A DNA stretch of 64,000 nucleotides, from positions 1-64,000 of the forward strand of contig NZ_MJEJ02000025.1 in assembly GCF_002095435.2 (NCBI RefSeq), given 5' to 3'. The notes beneath the pieces were generated by a model. That model was given only the letters and a program-made list of their open reading frames with translations. It made no database searches and was not told the DNA's origin. Source of the stretch: Williamsia sp. 1138. Its GTDB lineage: Bacteria; Actinomycetota; Actinomycetes; Mycobacteriales; Mycobacteriaceae. Shown one piece after another: positions 33,438-41,886 of the stretch (the stretch's first letter is position 1; each line of letters opens with the position of its first letter). The translations under genes were made by a program, and so were the position numbers.

Positions 33438-34037
33438 GTGGCTGACACACCGATACAGGAGTTCGACGCATCGGCAGGACCGCGCGAACGGCTCATCGCC
33501 ACAGCGATAGATCTGGTCCGGCGGCGCGGGGTCTTCGCCACGAGCGTCGCCGATCTCCTAGGTCACAGCGGCGCGGCCAGGAACTCCATTTACCAACACT
33601 TCCCGAAAGGGAAGTCGGGATTGATCGCCACGGCCACCGGAGAATCCGGGGAGCAGATGACTGCGTTCATCGGGCACCTCACCACCACCCGGTCGGTACA
33701 TGAAGCCGTCGACGCCCTGGTGAAGTGGTGGAAGCGTGAACTCGAAGACAGCGACTACGCTCTCGGGTGCCCGGTGGCGGCCGCCGCCATGGCCGCGCCG
33801 GACGAACCAGAGGTCGCGGCCACTGCCAACGTGGCGTTCGACGCCTGGCGACGCCTGGTCGCCGACGCTGCGCTTCGTGGTGGGCTGTCGACCGACGACG
33901 CGAAGAGCTTTGCTCTGTTCGTGGTGAACGCGATCGAAGGCGCGATCATCCAGTGTCGGAGCCAACGGAGCGTCGAGTCGCTCGATGTGGCCGCTGCGCA
34001 GCTCAAGGTCCTCTACGGGGCGCTACGACAGCACTGA
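33438..34037 (+). CDS. TetR-family regulator (LmrA/YxaF-like)
   Basis: A 199-residue repressor. The HTH (about residues 15-65) contains ATAIDLVRRRGVFATSVADL and SGAARNSIYQHFPKGKSGLI, whose SIYxHFPxGKxxL stretch is characteristic of the LmrA/YxaF branch. The C-terminal domain has EAVDALVKWWKRELEDSDYA and LGCPVAAAAM. GTG 33438 (GAGGAG upstream) is preferred since earlier ATGs would place operator box 2 inside the gene. It is divergent from the PaaI thioesterase gene and should repress it and itself. The inducer is probably a planar aromatic compound, by analogy only. Confidence 0.85.
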   Translation: MADTPIQEFDASAGPRERLIATAIDLVRRRGVFATSVADLLGHSGAARNSIYQHFPKGKSGLIATATGESGEQMTAFIGHLTTTRSVHEAVDALVKWWKRELEDSDYALGCPVAAAAMAAPDEPEVAATANVAFDAWRRLVADAALRGGLSTDDAKSFALFVVNAIEGAIIQCRSQRSVESLDVAAAQLKVLYGALRQH

Positions 34038-34038
34038 G

Positions 34039-34887
34039 TCACAGCGGGCGTGTCGGTGGGTCGAGGTCGTCGTCGTAGCGTGGCAGGACCGCATAGACCA
34101 CCAGGTCCTTGGGCGTACCTTTTGCCCTGAACCGCCTGCGTCGCTTGATGTACTTGGTCTCGTCCGTTGCCGCGAGGGTCGCCTCGGTCACCAGGACCTC
34201 CCCTGCGGACGCCGCGTCGGCGACTCTGGCGGCGATGTTCACGTCGACCCCGAGATAGTCATCGCCGACGTGCCGCGGCTCCCCCGTGTGCAGCCCTGCG
34301 CGCAGCGCCGGGCGATAGCCGTCGATCGTGATCGCCGACACCGCCACACCTGCCTCGTGCGCGGCCTCGATGGCGACCGCGCCGTCCCGGAAAACCGCCA
34401 TCAGCCCGTCACCCAGGTGCTTGGTCACCGAGCCACCACGTCTGTTGATGATCTCGGTGCTCGACTCGTTGACCTGACGAAGGAGTTCGAGCACCGCGTC
34501 GTCCCCGGCTCCCAGTGCCCAGGTGGAAAACCCGACGAGATCGGTGAACAGTATGGTCACCGGTCCGCCGACTTCGGGAACGTCAGTGCGCCGCCGCGTC
34601 ACCAGCGCTTGCCATGACTCGACGGCGGCCAGCGCGAGTTCCCGCACAGCACTGGGCCTTTCGCCCCGGGCCTGTGCGATCAACCCCGCTATGCGTTCGG
34701 AGTGCCGCAACCGCTCGGGGTCGATGTCGGGGCGCGCGCCCGGCGCTACCCTGCGGGCCGCTCGCGCGGCACGAACCAGCCCTTCGCTGCCGTCTGCGCG
34801 CATCAGGAAATGCCCGACCCGGCCTGCGCCTCGACGGACCTGCTCTGATCCTCTGGCGATATCGCCGTCGTCGCTCGACTTGCTCAT
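34039..34887 (-). CDS. Class III adenylate/guanylate cyclase
   Basis: A 282-residue protein. A helical, Arg/Ala-rich N-terminal region (about 1-105) precedes a cyclase homology domain (about 106-275). Metal-binding Asp residues are in ILFTDLVGFSTW and HLGDGLMAVF. The transition-state pair is in DVNIAARVADAA (Asn, Arg), and AGLHTGEPRHVGDDYLGVDV is the following strand-loop. It should make cAMP (or cGMP); the N-terminal part may be a sensor or an inhibitor but matches no domain I know. It has no membrane helix. It converges with the TetR gene, leaving a one-base gap. Confidence 0.87.
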   Translation of the reverse strand: MSKSSDDGDIARGSEQVRRGAGRVGHFLMRADGSEGLVRAARAARRVAPGARPDIDPERLRHSERIAGLIAQARGERPSAVRELALAAVESWQALVTRRRTDVPEVGGPVTILFTDLVGFSTWALGAGDDAVLELLRQVNESSTEIINRRGGSVTKHLGDGLMAVFRDGAVAIEAAHEAGVAVSAITIDGYRPALRAGLHTGEPRHVGDDYLGVDVNIAARVADAASAGEVLVTEATLAATDETKYIKRRRRFRAKGTPKDLVVYAVLPRYDDDLDPPTRPL

Positions 34888-34945
34888 CGGAGAAAGTCTA
34901 TGCGGACCGGCTGCGCCAGATCGACGAGATCCACGCGTGATGAAC

Positions 34946-36184
34946 TCAGGCCGCCGTCACCTTCGAATCGCGGAGCTCTTTGAGTGCCGTGCGCAGACCG
35001 CGCCGACTACCGGACTCCGGATCCGTACCGAAACTCGACTGCACACCATCTCGAATGTTGAACCGTAGTTCGGATGCCGTCTCAGGTGCGTCGTCGCTGC
35101 TCGCCGAGAGAAGTGCGTTCGGCAAAGCCAATTTCGCGATCGTCCGGAAGGTCAACATGTACTGATGCCAGATCGTGCCGGTGGTGTACGGGAGGTCGTA
35201 CTTCTCGCACAGCTCACGGACGCGGACGCCGATCTCTTCGTACCGGTTGCTCGGCAGATCCGGGAACAGGTGGTGTTCGATCTGATGACTGAGGTTGCCC
35301 GACATGAAGCGCATCAGCTTGCCCGCGCGGAAGTTTGCCGAACCCAGCATCTGCCGCAGGTACCAGCGAGCCTGATCTTCGGTCTCGTACTCTTCCTTGG
35401 TGAACTTCTCGGCCCCGTCCGGAAAGTGACCGCAGAAGATGACCGCATAGGTCCAGTAGTTGCGGATGAAGTTCGCCGTCACGTTGGCCGTCAACGTGTG
35501 CTTCCAGTTGGGGCCGCTCAACGCGGGGAAGATCAGGTAGTCCTTGGCGGCCTGCTTGCCCACCTTGCGGCCGATGATGCGGAGGTCTTTGGCGACCTCG
35601 CCCAAACTCTTCTCACCTTTTCGGACCTTTTCGGTCTCGACGTGATGGAGTGCGACGCCGTACTCGAAGAACGTGCCCAGGGTGAGGTTGTAGATCGGAT
35701 TGCCGAGGTTCCACCACTCCCACGGCTGGTCCCTCGTCACGCGGAGAATGCCGTAGCCCACGTCGTCGTCCATCCCGACGATGTTCGTGTACTTGTGATG
35801 GATGAAGTTGTGCGAGTGCTTCCACTGGCTGCTCGGGCAGGTGGTGTCCCACTCCCATGACGACGAGTGGATCTCGGGGTCGTTCATCCAATCCCACTGA
35901 CCGTGCATGACGTTGTGCCCGAGTTCCATGTTCTCGATGATCTTCGCCAGACCGAGCATCACCGTTCCGGCGACCCACGCGGGCTTCTTGTGGCTGGCGA
36001 ACAGCACGGCACGACCACCCGCAGCCAGACTTCGCTGGATCGTGATCGCGCGGCGAATGTAGCGGGCATCCTGCTCGCCCCGCGATTCTTCGATATCCCG
36101 CCGGATGGCGTCGAACTCTTTGCCGAGCGCTTCGACGTCGGCGTCGGTCAGGTGTGCGTACAGGTCGATATCAGTGATCGCCAC
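34946..36184 (-). CDS. desA3: Stearoyl-CoA delta-9 desaturase (DesA3-type)
   Basis: A 412-residue membrane di-iron desaturase converting stearoyl-CoA to oleoyl-CoA in mycobacteria. The histidine boxes are in MELGHNVMHGQWDWMND, HNFIHHKYTN and NLSHQIEHHLFPDLPSNR. The N-terminus MAITDIDLYAHLTDADVEAL matches its paralogue at 23366-24598. It lies 12 bases after the ferredoxin-reductase gene on the same strand, the arrangement of M. tuberculosis Rv3230c-desA3. A good AGGAGG-like site (TAGGAGGAACACAT) precedes the start. It supplies oleate for membrane and storage lipids. Confidence 0.92.
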   Translation of the reverse strand: MAITDIDLYAHLTDADVEALGKEFDAIRRDIEESRGEQDARYIRRAITIQRSLAAGGRAVLFASHKKPAWVAGTVMLGLAKIIENMELGHNVMHGQWDWMNDPEIHSSSWEWDTTCPSSQWKHSHNFIHHKYTNIVGMDDDVGYGILRVTRDQPWEWWNLGNPIYNLTLGTFFEYGVALHHVETEKVRKGEKSLGEVAKDLRIIGRKVGKQAAKDYLIFPALSGPNWKHTLTANVTANFIRNYWTYAVIFCGHFPDGAEKFTKEEYETEDQARWYLRQMLGSANFRAGKLMRFMSGNLSHQIEHHLFPDLPSNRYEEIGVRVRELCEKYDLPYTTGTIWHQYMLTFRTIAKLALPNALLSASSDDAPETASELRFNIRDGVQSSFGTDPESGSRRGLRTALKELRDSKVTAA

Positions 36185-36196
36185 TATGTGTTCCTC

Positions 36197-37312
36197 CTAG
36201 AGGTCGAGTGTGCATTCGCCAGACACGGTGCTGATGCACGTCTGGATTCGATCTCCTTCTCGGCGCTCGTCTCCCGAACGCAGGTCTCGAACGTAGCCCG
36301 CGGACAGCGGTACGACGCACGATTGACAAATGCCCATCCGGCAGCCGAACGGCATCTGGATGCCCAAGTCTTCCCCGGCTTCCAAGAGCGTTGTCGCACC
36401 GTCGATTTCTGCTGACTTACCGGTCTTGCTGAACGTGACGGTGCCACCTTCGCCGCCCTTGTCGGTGCGTGCGATCGCGAACCGTTCGATGTGCAGGCTG
36501 TCGTTCAGTCCGGCTTTTTCCCAGACCTGTTCGGCGACATCGAGCATCTCGACCGGGCCGCAGGCCCAGCACTCGCGTTCCTTCCAGTCCGGGACGACCG
36601 ACCCCAGGTCGTGGAGGTCGATCTTGCCGTCTTCCCGGGTGAACTGCATCTCCAGCTGGTATGAAGGCGACTCCTGCTGCAGCGCAACGAGTTCGTCGTG
36701 AAAAATGACAGATTCGCGGTTCGGCGCGGAGTGCAGGTGCACCACGTCCGGCATGTCGCCGCGAGAGCGCAGACCACGCAACATCGCCATGACGGGCGTG
36801 ACACCGGAACCGGCGGTAACGAACAACACCTTCTTCGGCGGCGGACTGGGCAGCGAGAAGTCGCCCTTGGGTGCCGCGAGACGGATGACAGTTCCCGGTA
36901 GTACACCGTCTACGAGGTGACTGGACAGGAAGCCGTCGGGATTCGCCTTCACGGTCACCGAGATGACTTTGTCGTCGCCGGCAATAGACGTCAGTGAGTA
37001 CGACCGCCAGTGCCATCGGCCCTCGACCTGCAAGCCGATCCCGACGTACTGGCCGGGACGATAGCGATGGCTGAAGCCCCAGCCGGTCTCGATGTCTACT
37101 GTGGCCGTGTCGTCGGTTTCCTTGCGAACAGCCACGATGCGTCCGCGTAGCTCGCGAGCGGACCACAGCGGGTTGAGCAGGTGCAGATAGTCGTCGGGCA
37201 GCAACGGGGTCGTAGCCCGTGCCACCAGCCCCCTGAGCACATTGATCTGAGGTTTGGTCGCCTCCACGCCGGCGGCGGGGCGCTTACTCCACTTCAGCAG
37301 GTCCACAAACAC
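36197..37312 (-). CDS. Ferredoxin reductase partner of the desaturase (Rv3230c-type)
   Basis: A 371-residue NAD(P)H-dependent oxidoreductase with three domains: an FAD-binding barrel (GQYVGIGLQVEGRWHWRSYS), an NAD-binding domain (LFVTAGSGVTPVMAMLRGLR and CWACGPVEMLD) and a C-terminal [2Fe-2S] ferredoxin domain (FGCRMGICQSCVVPL with a final C in RIQTCIS). In M. tuberculosis the homologue donates electrons to DesA3. Here too it precedes the desaturase by 12 bases. A palindromic GTGTACA-CA-TGTACAC lies 69 bases before its start and is a likely operator. Confidence 0.92.
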   Translation of the reverse strand: MFVDLLKWSKRPAAGVEATKPQINVLRGLVARATTPLLPDDYLHLLNPLWSARELRGRIVAVRKETDDTATVDIETGWGFSHRYRPGQYVGIGLQVEGRWHWRSYSLTSIAGDDKVISVTVKANPDGFLSSHLVDGVLPGTVIRLAAPKGDFSLPSPPPKKVLFVTAGSGVTPVMAMLRGLRSRGDMPDVVHLHSAPNRESVIFHDELVALQQESPSYQLEMQFTREDGKIDLHDLGSVVPDWKERECWACGPVEMLDVAEQVWEKAGLNDSLHIERFAIARTDKGGEGGTVTFSKTGKSAEIDGATTLLEAGEDLGIQMPFGCRMGICQSCVVPLSAGYVRDLRSGDERREGDRIQTCISTVSGECTLDL

Positions 37313-37380
37313 TCCGCTCCTTGTTCACCGCTGCGATGACGCCCAGAGGGGCGCCACCGCGGCCGTGCATGTGGATTCGA

Positions 37381-37396
37381 GTGTACACATGTACAC
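37381..37396. promoter_or_regulatory. Operator-like palindrome upstream of the reductase-desaturase operon
   Basis: GTGTACACATGTACAC has seven-base inverted arms (GTGTACA/TGTACAC) around two bases. It lies in the only promoter-sized gap before the operon. TetR-type repressors control acyl-CoA desaturase genes in mycobacteria, but whether they use this box is not known to me. Confidence 0.5.
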
Positions 37397-37440
37397 CGCA
37401 GCGTCAGTGGAGTTCGCCGGGTGCGATCGTGGCGGACGAA

Positions 37441-38556
37441 CTACTTCGCGGGGAGCGAATCCTTCTCGGACGAAGCACTGCCGGCTGCGGCGGCTTCCCT
37501 GCGGTTGGCCACGATGCTCGAGAGTGCGGCCGCACCGATGAACGCGACACCGACGAGGCCGGTGATGATCTCGTTGATGTGCCACTTGATCGAGAAGAAC
37601 AGGATGGCCGCGAGAGCGCCGATGGCCCAGTGCGCGCCGTGCTCGAGATACCGGTATTCGTTGAGCGTCCCCGCCCGCACCAGGTAGACCGTGATGGACC
37701 GGACGAACATGGCGCCGATGAAACCGAGACCCAGGGCGATGATGATCGGGTCCGCCGTGATCGCGAAGGCTCCGATTACACCGTCGAACGAGAACGACGC
37801 GTCGAGGACCTCGAGGTAGAGGAAGAGGAAGAACCCGGCCTTACCGGTAGCTTTCGCCAGGGTGGACGGGCCGCCCGACTTGACCGCTTCCTCGTGCTCC
37901 GCGGTGAGTTCTTCGGTGTGGAAGAGCTGCCCGAGGCCGTTCACGGTGATGTAGGTGATGATGCCGAGTACACCGGCGACCATGACGGTCGAGATGTGGT
38001 CGTCGTCGGCGAGGAACTCGGCGATCAGTACCAGGCTTCCGCCGGCGATGACAACAGCGAGCTGATCGAGCTTGCCGATGACGGCAAGTGGCTTCTCCAG
38101 CCACGTCAACCACTTGATCTCGTTGTCTTCGAGGATGAAGTTGAGGAAGAGCATGAACAGGAACATGCCGCCGAAGGCCGCGATCTGCGGGTGCGCAGCA
38201 GTCAAGATCTCTTCGTAGGACTGCTGACCCGAGCCCTCTTCGGGGACGTTCATCGCGAGGTCGAAGGCCTCGACCGGATTCAGTCCGGCCGTGACCCAGA
38301 CGATGAGCAGCGGGAACAGCAGGCGCATGCCGAAGACGGCGATGAGAATGCCGATGGTGAGGAAGATCTTCTGCCAGAACTCACTCATCTTCTCCAGCAC
38401 GGTCGCGTTGATGACCGCATTGTCGAAGGAGAGGGACACCTCGAGGATTCCGAGGATTGCGCACAGAGCAAGCGCAGTCCACCCGCCATACAGGTACGCA
38501 ACGCCCAGCGAGACGATCGTGACAGCGATCGAAATGCCGAATACGCGGATGACCAC
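37441..38556 (-). CDS. TerC/DUF475-family integral membrane protein
   Basis: A 371-residue polytopic protein with about nine hydrophobic helices. The TerC-like repeats carry acidic intramembrane motifs, LEVSLSFDNAVINATVL near the N-terminus and LEVLDASFSFDGVIGAFAIT in the second half. These E-x-x-x-SxDN/D residues are thought to bind metal ions. It lies on the minus strand 106 bases after terD. In Ter systems this type of protein is the membrane anchor that may handle metal ions together with TerD. GTG start with AAGGAG ribosome binding site. Confidence 0.88.
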   Translation of the reverse strand: MVIRVFGISIAVTIVSLGVAYLYGGWTALALCAILGILEVSLSFDNAVINATVLEKMSEFWQKIFLTIGILIAVFGMRLLFPLLIVWVTAGLNPVEAFDLAMNVPEEGSGQQSYEEILTAAHPQIAAFGGMFLFMLFLNFILEDNEIKWLTWLEKPLAVIGKLDQLAVVIAGGSLVLIAEFLADDDHISTVMVAGVLGIITYITVNGLGQLFHTEELTAEHEEAVKSGGPSTLAKATGKAGFFLFLYLEVLDASFSFDGVIGAFAITADPIIIALGLGFIGAMFVRSITVYLVRAGTLNEYRYLEHGAHWAIGALAAILFFSIKWHINEIITGLVGVAFIGAAALSSIVANRREAAAAGSASSEKDSLPAK

Positions 38557-38583
38557 TCGTGCTCCTTAGTTTTGCCGGTGACA

Positions 38584-38621
38584 GCACTATCGCGGAACCG
38601 GGAATGGTTCCGCGATAGTGC
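38584..38621. other. Perfect 16-bp stem-loop between terD and the TerC-like gene
   Basis: GCACTATCGCGGAACC (38584-38599) pairs perfectly with 38606-38621 around a six-base loop. It begins about 40 bases after the terD stop and 28 bases before the TerC-like start. No T-run follows in the direction of transcription, so it may be an mRNA-stabilising or partial-termination hairpin rather than a full terminator. Confidence 0.7.
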
Positions 38622-38662
38622 GCAAGTGTACTTCTATGTAGTTGCCGTTCGTCGCCGGAAGG

Positions 38663-39238
38663 CTAGACGTTCACGCCGAAGTCACGAGCGATGCCTGCGA
38701 GACCCGAGGCGTAACCCTGACCGATTGCGCGGAACTTCCACTCGGCGCCGTTGCGGTACAACTCGCCGAAGACCATTGCGGTCTCGGTGGAAGCATCTTC
38801 CGACAGGTCGTAGCGAGCGAGTTCGGTTCCGTTCGAACGGTCGGTGACCCGGATGTAGGCGTTGCGGACCTGACCGAACGATTGCGAACGCGCATCCGCG
38901 TCGTAGATCGACACGGGGAAGACGACCGACTCGATGTTCGGCGGCACTGCGGCCAGGTCGACGTTGATGACCTCGTCGTCACCTTCGCCTTCGCCGGTGG
39001 TGTTGTCACCGGTGTGCTCGATGGAGCCGTCCGGAGACCGCAGGTTGTTGAAGAAGATGAAGTGCTGGTCGGAGACGACCTTCTTGTCGGCTCCGGCGCC
39101 GATCGCGCTCGCGTCCAGGTCGAAATCGGTGCCCGTGGTGGAACGCACGTCCCAGCCGAGACCGACCGCCACTGCGGTCAGGTTCGGAGCCTCCTTGGTC
39201 AACGAAACGTTTCCGCCCTTGCTCAAGCTGACGCCCAT
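38663..39238 (-). CDS. terD: TerD-family calcium-binding stress protein
   Basis: A canonical single-domain TerD of 191 residues. MGVSLSKGGNVSLTKEAPNL and VAVGLGWDVR open the domain, DFDLDASAI is the first Ca-binding segment, and the second, DGSIEHTGDNTTGEGEGDDE (70-89), holds the two calcium sites. EWKFRAIGQGYASGLAGIAR closes it. TerD proteins are cytosolic and respond to tellurite, oxidative and envelope stress, possibly with TerC at the membrane. It is divergent from the biosynthetic ter operon, sharing a 234-base promoter region. Confidence 0.93.
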   Translation of the reverse strand: MGVSLSKGGNVSLTKEAPNLTAVAVGLGWDVRSTTGTDFDLDASAIGAGADKKVVSDQHFIFFNNLRSPDGSIEHTGDNTTGEGEGDDEVINVDLAAVPPNIESVVFPVSIYDADARSQSFGQVRNAYIRVTDRSNGTELARYDLSEDASTETAMVFGELYRNGAEWKFRAIGQGYASGLAGIARDFGVNV

Positions 39239-39413
39239 GTCAGTACCCTTCCTGAGTTTGTCTTCGTGAGTAGATGAGGCCCAGAGGTCCGAGCAAACTT
39301 CTGCTCAGAACCAGTCCTTGGAAGTAACCGTACGTGAAAGTGGACATCGACGGGGGCGACAAAGCCGAACGCTGAACCGATTGAATGACTCCTGTTTCGT
39401 CGGCCGCAGTACG

Positions 39414-39445
39414 ACCGGCTCCCTTTGTCCACCGGCGGAGCCGGT
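39414..39445 (+). other. Hairpin in the leader of the ter biosynthetic operon
   Basis: ACCGGCTCC (39414-39422) pairs with GGAGCCGGT (39437-39445), a nine-base stem with a 14-base loop, 28 bases before the operon's first start. It could be an RNA leader structure. The rest of the divergent 39239-39472 region shows no clear promoter by eye. Confidence 0.35.
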
Positions 39446-39472
39446 CCCCGTCATCCCAGTAGGATGCGCGGT

Positions 39473-40684
39473 GTGGCCAGGGGCTGGTTTCGACGAGATG
39501 ACCGTAGCGCCGGTGGCGGATCCACTGGCGCCGTCGAACGTGCTCGAAACGACATGGTCACTGCGTTTCTCCAGCTCGATCAGCGCCTGTCGATCATCAG
39601 TAATTCTGTCGCGGCTGCCGAGGTGCTGGGCACAGGTGGCGAGTTGGTGCGCGCCTTCGTCCCCATCCGAGACTCCTGCTACGAGACGATCAACCACTAC
39701 CTGACCCTGAGCGGAACCGACAGGCCGCCGGCACCCCTGGCCGACTATCAGCGCACGATGTCCATGATCACCGATTCGATCCGCGCGCTCGACCAATTCT
39801 ACGAACGCCACTCGACCCAGCTCGAGCACGCCAGGGTCTCGTATGCAGCAGTACCTGATGAAGCGGCTCGCGTGCGTTCCGATTCTGATCGCCTCGCTGA
39901 TCGGCTTGCTTCGCTACCTGCCGATCAACTGGCGTACACCTCCGTGAAAACTGCTGTTCAACAACATGATCAATGTCTCACCGAACTCGAGTCCGCCCAG
40001 CTGGCTGTCTCCCAGGGAGGTGGCGACCGGGCGGACCTCCGGGCCAAGACCGCAGCGCTCGGCGAGGCCGTCAAGAAGCTGGAACAGGCCATCGCTGCAG
40101 CTCCGGGCAAGGCCGAGGACGCGCGCGCGGCGCTTGCGTCGGTCCGAACCCGCTTGTCGGCGGTCCAGAACAGGAGCGCCAGGATGCCTGAGGCGTACTC
40201 CGCGCTGCTCCGCGAATTCAGCGCCCAGTGCTCTCGCGACCTCGTCGGTCATGAACGCCGCAGTGCACAGGATCTCGAACTCGCCTCCAGCGAGATCGAC
40301 TCGGCCGCAAGCGCACTGAGATCAGATCCCGAAGCTGCGCTCGCGGCCGTCACCCGGGCTCGAGCACACCTGTCGGAGGCCGAGGAATTGGTGGACGGGG
40401 TCACTGATCGTTTGAATGAACTTCGGGTTGTTCAGCAGGATCCGCCTGCAGCTGCCGGTAGGGTTCGGTTCCAGATCCGGGACGCTCAATTGCTCGCCGT
40501 CAACCTCGGTGTGGTCAAACAATGGGGATCGGTTCTGGATGCACAGGTTTTGAGAGTCGACCGGGCCGTGGCAGCCCTGACCGGTCGGCATCCTGATTAT
40601 TGGGGGTATCTGGTGGACCTGCGCGCCATCTCCGACTTCGTGTCCGGAGTAGTGAGCAAGATGAAGGACGAGGCCAGACGGTGA
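39473..40684 (+). CDS. Coiled-coil protein of the Ter operon, unknown function
   Basis: About 403 residues, almost wholly helical with long heptad-like stretches (LDQFYERHSTQLEHARVSYA, LREFSAQCSRDLVGHERRSA, AVTRARAHLSEAEELVDGV). A conserved-looking C-terminal segment includes VRFQIRDAQLLAVNLGVVKQ and HPDYWGYLVDLRAISDFV. GTG 39473 is chosen for the upstream GTAGGATG; an ATG at 39464 is nearly equivalent. No enzyme motif is seen. It is the first gene of a six-gene chain with overlapping starts and stops, so it may scaffold the Ter complex. Confidence 0.75.
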   Translation: MARGWFRRDDRSAGGGSTGAVERARNDMVTAFLQLDQRLSIISNSVAAAEVLGTGGELVRAFVPIRDSCYETINHYLTLSGTDRPPAPLADYQRTMSMITDSIRALDQFYERHSTQLEHARVSYAAVPDEAARVRSDSDRLADRLASLPADQLAYTSVKTAVQQHDQCLTELESAQLAVSQGGGDRADLRAKTAALGEAVKKLEQAIAAAPGKAEDARAALASVRTRLSAVQNRSARMPEAYSALLREFSAQCSRDLVGHERRSAQDLELASSEIDSAASALRSDPEAALAAVTRARAHLSEAEELVDGVTDRLNELRVVQQDPPAAAGRVRFQIRDAQLLAVNLGVVKQWGSVLDAQVLRVDRAVAALTGRHPDYWGYLVDLRAISDFVSGVVSKMKDEARR

Positions 40685-41886
40685 CGACAGACTCGAACGC
40701 CGCCGGTAGCGCAAGGACGAAGCAACTGCAGCACTTCACCGCCCTCGACGACGCAGACCGCGAACGACTGTTCTTTCGCGTTCCCGAACCGATCGGGATG
40801 GACGCACCTCCGGAACTGCTCAGTGTCGCCCTGGGCGCAACGCTGTACATTCCTGCGAGCCGAGAACGACTCGCCGAACTGATCCTGCGACAGCGCCGGA
40901 GCGGTTCGACGTCGATGGTCATCGACCTCGAAGACGCAATCGCCGACGGGGACGTCGACGCGGCCATCACCAACCTCACCAACGCACTCGACGAACTTGC
41001 GGCCGGTCGCAAGGCGGCGCCACTGCTGTTCGTCCGGGTGCGGCGCCCTGCGCAGATAGATGAATTGCTCGGACGGCTCGGCGGCGGCGTCGACAACCTT
41101 GCCGGGTTCGTCCTCCCGAAGTTCACCGGGGTGGACGGTGACGACTACCTGAACCGGATCCACGCCGCACAGGCACAGGTCGGCCGGGTGCTGTACGCGA
41201 TGCCGATCATCGAGTCGACGTCCGTTCTCCATCTCGAAACCCGCACCGCTGCGCTGGAGTCGATCAGGCAGGTGCTCGACAAACATCGGAGCAAGATCCT
41301 GGCCGTCCGGATCGGGGGCACCGACATGTGTGGTGCGCTCGGTATCCGGCGCGATCCCGACCTGACCATCTATGACGTCCACCCGGTCGCCGAGGTCATC
41401 AGTGCCATCGTCAATGTGCTCGGTAGGGCCGACGGCACCGGCTACACGATCACGGGGCCGGTGTGGGAGTACTACAACACCCACGACCGGATGTTCCGGC
41501 CATTGCTGCGCCACACGCCTTTCGAGGAGATCGATGCGGTCCGCTTCCGGACGCATCTGGTCAGTCGTGATCTCGATGGCCTGCTACGCGAGTTGGTTCT
41601 CGACCGTGCGAACGGCCTGCAGGGCAAGACCGTCATCCACCCATCGCACGTGAACGTCGTGCACGCGATGAGCGCAGTGCCACACGAAGAGTACGACGAT
41701 GCTGTTGCGGTGCTGGGGGTCGACGACACGGGCGGTGTGCTGGCTTCGGCCTACCGGAACAAGATGAACGAGCGCCGCCCACATCGGAACTGGGCGATCA
41801 AGACACTCATCCGGTCCCAGGCATTCGGAGTGCTGCAACCCGACATCGGTGTGGTCGATCTGCTGACGGCCGTGGTGGTTCGATGA
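40681..41886 (+). CDS. HpcH/HpaI (citrate lyase beta-like) aldolase of the Ter operon
   Basis: A 401-residue TIM-barrel C-C lyase. SMVIDLEDAIADGDVDAAI holds the Mg-binding acid, LFVRVRRP the substrate Arg, VLPKFTG the next strand, and YAMPIIESTSVLHLETRTAA the catalytic Glu region. RIGGTDMCGALGIRRD and GKTVIHPSHVNVVHAM are family signatures. GTG 40681 overlaps the previous stop by four bases. CitE-like proteins are a fixed part of the Ter metabolite module, where they are predicted to split or join a small acid. The substrate is unknown. Confidence 0.88.
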   Translation: MTTDSNAAGSARTKQLQHFTALDDADRERLFFRVPEPIGMDAPPELLSVALGATLYIPASRERLAELILRQRRSGSTSMVIDLEDAIADGDVDAAITNLTNALDELAAGRKAAPLLFVRVRRPAQIDELLGRLGGGVDNLAGFVLPKFTGVDGDDYLNRIHAAQAQVGRVLYAMPIIESTSVLHLETRTAALESIRQVLDKHRSKILAVRIGGTDMCGALGIRRDPDLTIYDVHPVAEVISAIVNVLGRADGTGYTITGPVWEYYNTHDRMFRPLLRHTPFEEIDAVRFRTHLVSRDLDGLLRELVLDRANGLQGKTVIHPSHVNVVHAMSAVPHEEYDDAVAVLGVDDTGGVLASAYRNKMNERRPHRNWAIKTLIRSQAFGVLQPDIGVVDLLTAVVVR

